Positions 6,243 to 8,497 of a stretch of 8,497 nt of DNA are shown one piece after another. Position 1 is the stretch's first letter. Every line of letters begins with the position of its first letter. Source of the stretch: Bacillota bacterium (GTDB taxonomy: Bacteria > Bacillota > Clostridia > Christensenellales > CAG-138); contig JAFABA010000099.1 of NCBI GenBank assembly GCA_023426265.1, forward strand, positions 1-8,497, given 5' to 3'. The notes under the pieces are model-generated. The model searched no databases, had not been told where the DNA came from, and worked only from the letters and a program-made list of their open reading frames with translations. The position numbers and the translations under genes are program-made.

Positions 6243-6977
6243 ATGTTTATCAATGCGGTACAGAAGCAGTATCAGCCCGACGGGGAGGAAGCGTATCTCG
6301 ACTTCATCCCCGCCATCCGCACGCTTACGGAACTCAAGCTTACCCGGCCGATTACGTTCTTTGCCGGGGAGAACGGCTCGGGAAAGTCCACGCTGCTTGA
6401 AGCCATCGCCGCCGCTTACGGCTTTAACCCGGAGGGCGGTTCCAAGAACTTCAACTTCTCCACGCAGGAATCCCATTCCCGCCTGTTTAACCGGCTGCGG
6501 CTGGTGAAGGGCGTCCCCTACGCGCGCGACGGCTTCTTTTTGCGGGCGGAAAGCTTCTATAATGTGGCCACCGAGGTGGACAGACTGGACAGGGAGGCCC
6601 CGTCCCCAAGTTTTCTAAAGTCCTACGGCGGCAAATCCCTGCATCAGCAATCCCACGGGGAAAGCTTTTTGGCGCTCGCGCTCAACCGATTTCAGGCGAA
6701 TGGCTTGTATATACTCGACGAACCGGAAGCGGCGCTTTCCCCTTCCCGCCAACTCACGCTTCTTGCGCGGTTCCACCAGCTTGTCCAGCAGAACGCGCAG
6801 TTTTTGATCGCCACGCATTCCCCGCTTTTAATGGCCTATCCCGACGCGGAAATTTTATGGCTGGACGATGTGGGCATGCGCCCCGTTTCCTATACCGATA
6901 CGGAGCATTACCTCATCACCCGAAGGTTTTTGGAAAACCCAACGAGGATGCTCGGTATCCTGCTCGGGGGCGAGTGA
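6243..6977 (+). CDS. Stand-alone ABC/AAA-type ATPase (predicted ATPase, COG3910-like)
   Basis: This 244-residue soluble protein carries all the ABC-ATPase motifs. Walker A is GENGSGKST (42-50, Lys48). A degenerate signature, SHGES, is at 137-141. Walker B is LYILDEPE (155-162, Asp159 and catalytic Glu160). The switch histidine is in ATHSP (His192). There are no membrane segments and no partner permease nearby, and the spacing resembles the small SMC/Rad50-like predicted ATPases rather than importers. The family is poorly characterised; AAA ATPases of this type occur both as orphans and with defence genes, but no nuclease or toxin partner is visible here. There is no ribosome-binding site and the promoter abuts the ATG, so translation of a leaderless mRNA is likely. 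It is transcribed away from the acyltransferase gene. Confidence 0.88.
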   Translation: MFINAVQKQYQPDGEEAYLDFIPAIRTLTELKLTRPITFFAGENGSGKSTLLEAIAAAYGFNPEGGSKNFNFSTQESHSRLFNRLRLVKGVPYARDGFFLRAESFYNVATEVDRLDREAPSPSFLKSYGGKSLHQQSHGESFLALALNRFQANGLYILDEPEAALSPSRQLTLLARFHQLVQQNAQFLIATHSPLLMAYPDAEILWLDDVGMRPVSYTDTEHYLITRRFLENPTRMLGILLGGE

Positions 6978-6982
6978 CAAAT

Positions 6983-7014
6983 AGCGGCAAGCTGCTTCCT
7001 GTTTCCTGTTTTTT
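6983..7014 (+). terminator. Weak possible terminator of the ATPase gene
   Basis: AGCGG-CAAG-CTGCT (6983-6996) can form a 5-bp stem with one G-U pair shortly after the stop. A run of six T (7009-7014) follows, but 12 nt further on. The gap to the T-run makes this a poor intrinsic terminator. Confidence 0.25.
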
Positions 7015-7038
7015 CTGCTATATGACATTTGTATTGTA

Positions 7039-7067
7039 CCCCGCAATGCGCCGCCACGCAAGCGGGG
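7039..7067 (-). terminator. Strong hairpin after the carboxypeptidase gene
   Basis: On the minus strand CCCCGC and GCGGGG form a 6-bp outer stem, and TGCG/CGCA an inner 4-bp stem around a 6-nt loop. It begins 5 nt after the stop codon. The next bases on the minus strand (TACAATACAAATG) lack a U-run. The symmetrical structure could end or protect transcripts from both convergent genes, the ATPase and the carboxypeptidase. Confidence 0.5.
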
Positions 7068-7072
7068 CATGG

Positions 7073-7996
7073 CTACATCCGCACCGTGGGCTCAAGCACG
7101 GTAAGCGTGTTGTTGACGGTATCCATTTCCACAAACGCGCCAAGGGGAATTGCGGCTTTATAAACGCCGTGGCCGGAAGCGAGGTTGGTCATAAGCGGCT
7201 TCCCCATCGGGACGATAACGTCCTGGATGAGCGATTCGTAATCCCTTTCATAGGCGGTCTCGCACCCCGTGCATTCGCCCATCAGGATGCCGGCGCAATC
7301 GTCAAATTTACCCGCAAGCCGCAGACTGGTGATATAACGGAATATAGTGTTGACGGGCTCATGCGTATCCTCCAGAAACAGGATGCGCCCGCGCGTGCTG
7401 ATTTCGTAGGGCGTACCCAGCGTATCCACAAACGACGTCAGGTTGCCGCCCACGATTGTTGACGTCACCAGGCCCGGGACACGGCTCACGAGCGGCATGC
7501 CCGGCGGATTTTCAATGGGCCGGGGAGACTGCACGGTGGACGTGGCCGCAAAGAACTGCTCGAAGTTATAGGCGGGCGTATCGGGCCTGAAATCCAGCAG
7601 CAAGAGGCTATGGAACGTGATAAAATTGCAGAACTGCGTAAGGACGTTTAATAGCACCGTAATGTCGCTGTATCCCGTAATGATTTTGGGGTTTCTTGCG
7701 ATAACGGAAAGATTGAGGTATGGCAGTATCCCCGCCACGCCCACGCCGCCCCGGGTGGGGATAATGGCGCGGACCTGCGGGTTTTCAAACATGCTCATCA
7801 GGTCGGCGGCGCGCTGATCCTCGGATGCGGCTACATAACCCGCGTACGAGTATGCGTAATTGCCGACGATCACATTGAACCCCATGCTCCTGAGCATCAT
7901 GATGCCGCGGTCTATGGTGGCCGCATCCTCGGGGCTGCCCAGCGTAACGACGCCTATCGTATCCCCTGCGCGCAATATCGTCGGAGCAATAGCCAT
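7073..7996 (-). CDS. LD-carboxypeptidase (muramoyltetrapeptide carboxypeptidase, peptidase family S66)
   Basis: S66 enzymes of the LdcA type remove the terminal D-alanine from murein tetrapeptides during peptidoglycan recycling; the related MccF type cleaves microcin C. The 307-residue length is typical and there is no signal peptide, so a cytoplasmic location is expected. The catalytic triad is visible: Ser110 in GYSDIT, Glu209 in LFLEDTHE and His276 in SGHG. The N-terminal segment RAGDTIGVVTLGSPED and the strand ending TRGGVG (81-86) are family features, although RGGYG is the commoner form. The ATG at 7994-7996 has GGAG about 11 nt upstream, slightly long. The gene lies downstream of an unassigned RNA structure and terminator, which may control it. 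LdcA-like function is more likely than MccF-like, but this is not proven. Confidence 0.93.
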   Translation of the reverse strand: MAIAPTILRAGDTIGVVTLGSPEDAATIDRGIMMLRSMGFNVIVGNYAYSYAGYVAASEDQRAADLMSMFENPQVRAIIPTRGGVGVAGILPYLNLSVIARNPKIITGYSDITVLLNVLTQFCNFITFHSLLLLDFRPDTPAYNFEQFFAATSTVQSPRPIENPPGMPLVSRVPGLVTSTIVGGNLTSFVDTLGTPYEISTRGRILFLEDTHEPVNTIFRYITSLRLAGKFDDCAGILMGECTGCETAYERDYESLIQDVIVPMGKPLMTNLASGHGVYKAAIPLGAFVEMDTVNNTLTVLEPTVRM

Positions 7997-8055
7997 GACG
8001 CACCGATCTCCTATCCCCTTTTTCTTACAGTATATGGCGCATCAAATACGCTGAT

Positions 8056-8084
8056 GTTATTCCTTTGCACGCGTTTTTTGACAA
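8056..8084 (-). promoter_or_regulatory. Possible promoter for the carboxypeptidase gene
   Basis: Minus-strand TTGTCA (8079-8084), 17 nt, then AATAAC (8056-8061) resembles a sigma-A promoter located after the terminator. If real, the gene has its own start, and the RNA upstream is an independent transcript or 3' UTR rather than its leader. A CATCA...TGATG hairpin (8040-8056) would lie at the start of the mRNA. Confidence 0.4.
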
Positions 8085-8095
8085 GACGAAGGGGC

Positions 8096-8120
8096 AAAAA
8101 AAGGCGCCAGTGACGCCTTT
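8096..8120 (-). terminator. Intrinsic terminator upstream of the carboxypeptidase gene
   Basis: On the minus strand AAAGGCG (8114-8120), a 7-nt loop (8107-8113) and CGCCTTT (8100-8106) form a 7-bp stem, followed by an unbroken T tract (7 T counted from the stem end, 8096-8102). This is the best intrinsic terminator in the window. It is either the terminator of the upstream partial gene or RNA, or a regulated attenuator 100 nt before the carboxypeptidase start. Confidence 0.88.
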
Positions 8121-8123
8121 GCA

Positions 8124-8220
8124 CCCGAATGGTATATTCGGGTAGCTATCAAGGATCGATGTCATACCATGCATGACAACGATAGAACCCCGGGGTTTCG
8201 CCACAGGCGAAACATCCTTG
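8124..8220 (-). ncRNA. Candidate structured RNA: three-way junction plus hairpin ahead of a terminator
   Basis: The minus strand folds by eye into a compact shape that I cannot match to a known family. P1 is CAAGGAT (8214-8220) with ATCCTTG (8150-8156). P2 is a perfect 8-bp hairpin with a TGT loop, GTTTCGCC/GGCGAAAC (8195-8213), stacked directly on P1. P3 is TGTCAT/ATGACA with a 7-nt loop (8160-8178), plus two more pairs beyond a mismatch. Joining P2 to P3 is the unpaired segment CCCGGGGTTCTAT (8182-8194). A separate 7-bp hairpin CCCGAAT-ATACC-ATTCGGG (8124-8142) follows, then the terminator at 8096-8120. The layout resembles a riboswitch-type attenuator or a terminated small RNA. No purine, TPP, c-di-GMP, glycine, T-box or SAM signature was found. 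Helices are visible; function is inference. Confidence 0.55.
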
Positions 8221-8268
8221 CATGGATGCATTGAAAATATAAGACAGCCCAGGGCGCCTGATATTCTG

Positions 8269-8497
8269 TTATTCCGCCTCGGGCGTTTCCCCGGCTTCCG
8301 CGCCGGGGGGCGGGGTCAGGGAAGGCTGCGGCGTAGAAGGCAGGGGCGTGAGAGTGCTTTCCGGCAGCAACTCGAAAAACGATTCCGGCAGCAGCTTCTT
8401 GTCCACTTCTGCCTGCGTAATGTTGCGCGTGAGGCAGTAGGCGTACATGACGTCCGCCAGCTTAAACTGCGCCTGCTCGATCGCCTTTTTATCCAAA
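8269..8497 (-). CDS. C-terminal end of an unidentified protein with Pro/Thr-rich tail
   Basis: The frame is open through the right edge of the window and ends at TAA (8269-8271), so only the last 75 or so residues are seen. The true start lies outside; the TTG at 8494-8496 is just the first complete codon. The visible part has a helical stretch (DKKAIEQAQFKLADVMYAYCLTRNITQAEVDKK) followed by a low-complexity tail rich in Pro, Thr, Ser, Glu and Ala. Such tails are common at the ends of exported or cell-surface proteins but are not diagnostic. No family is recognised. It is on the same strand as the carboxypeptidase gene, 272 nt upstream, with the structured RNA and terminator between. Confidence 0.7.
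   Translation of the reverse strand, partial: LDKKAIEQAQFKLADVMYAYCLTRNITQAEVDKKLLPESFFELLPESTLTPLPSTPQPSLTPPPGAEAGETPEAE

Noticed and set aside
6857..7462. Plus-strand frame running from the ATPase into the carboxypeptidase
   Set aside because: It overlaps two genes with intact active-site motifs and has no start signal.
8096..8230. T-box leader, tRNA or known riboswitch class
   Set aside because: No T-box TGG-ACC motif, no cloverleaf, and no conserved core of the purine, TPP, glycine, c-di-GMP or SAM classes was found.
1..8497. CRISPR array, insertion sequence, prophage or toxin-antitoxin module
   Set aside because: No regularly spaced direct repeats, transposase, integrase, phage or toxin-like small gene pair was seen.

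Overview
The window looks like a piece of a moderately GC-rich Firmicutes (Clostridia-type) chromosome. The strongest support is a textbook SAM-I (S-box) riboswitch with an intrinsic terminator in front of metK. Purine-rich Shine-Dalgarno sites, a CorA with a YGMN motif, and a Tex protein fit the same picture. Nothing indicates a phage, plasmid or transposon; the gene content is mostly housekeeping. Genus cannot be assigned from the sequence alone.

Layout, left to right. (1) 1-665, minus: N-terminal half of metK (SAM synthetase), cut by the window edge. Its leader holds a SAM-I aptamer, a terminator and a sigma-A-like promoter (714-911). (2) 1076-1561, plus: a four-helix membrane protein of unknown function. 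It converges on (3) 1558-2463, minus: a CorA-type divalent cation channel; the two genes share a TTAA stop. (4) 2464-2667: a structured intergenic stretch upstream of corA with three mutually complementary segments, plus a hairpin at the end of tex. (5) 2668-4824, minus: tex, preceded 51 nt upstream by (6) 4876-6171, minus: a PlsC-type acyltransferase with an added zinc ribbon and C-terminal domain. The two are probably one operon. (7) 6243-6977, plus: a small stand-alone ABC-type ATPase, divergent from plsC, whose promoter sits so close to the ATG that the mRNA should be leaderless. (8) 7073-7996, minus: an S66-family LD-carboxypeptidase (peptidoglycan recycling). (9) 7997-8268: a 270-nt gap holding an unrecognised three-way-junction RNA fold, a second hairpin and a strong intrinsic terminator, all reading toward the carboxypeptidase. 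(10) 8269-8497, minus: the C-terminal end of an unidentified protein with a Pro/Thr-rich tail.

The genes do not form one pathway. They cover SAM synthesis, Mg2+ transport, phospholipid acylation, RNA/transcription-associated Tex, and wall-peptide trimming. The most interesting material is non-coding: the unassigned RNA at about 8096-8230, the switch-like corA leader, and the leaderless ATPase promoter.
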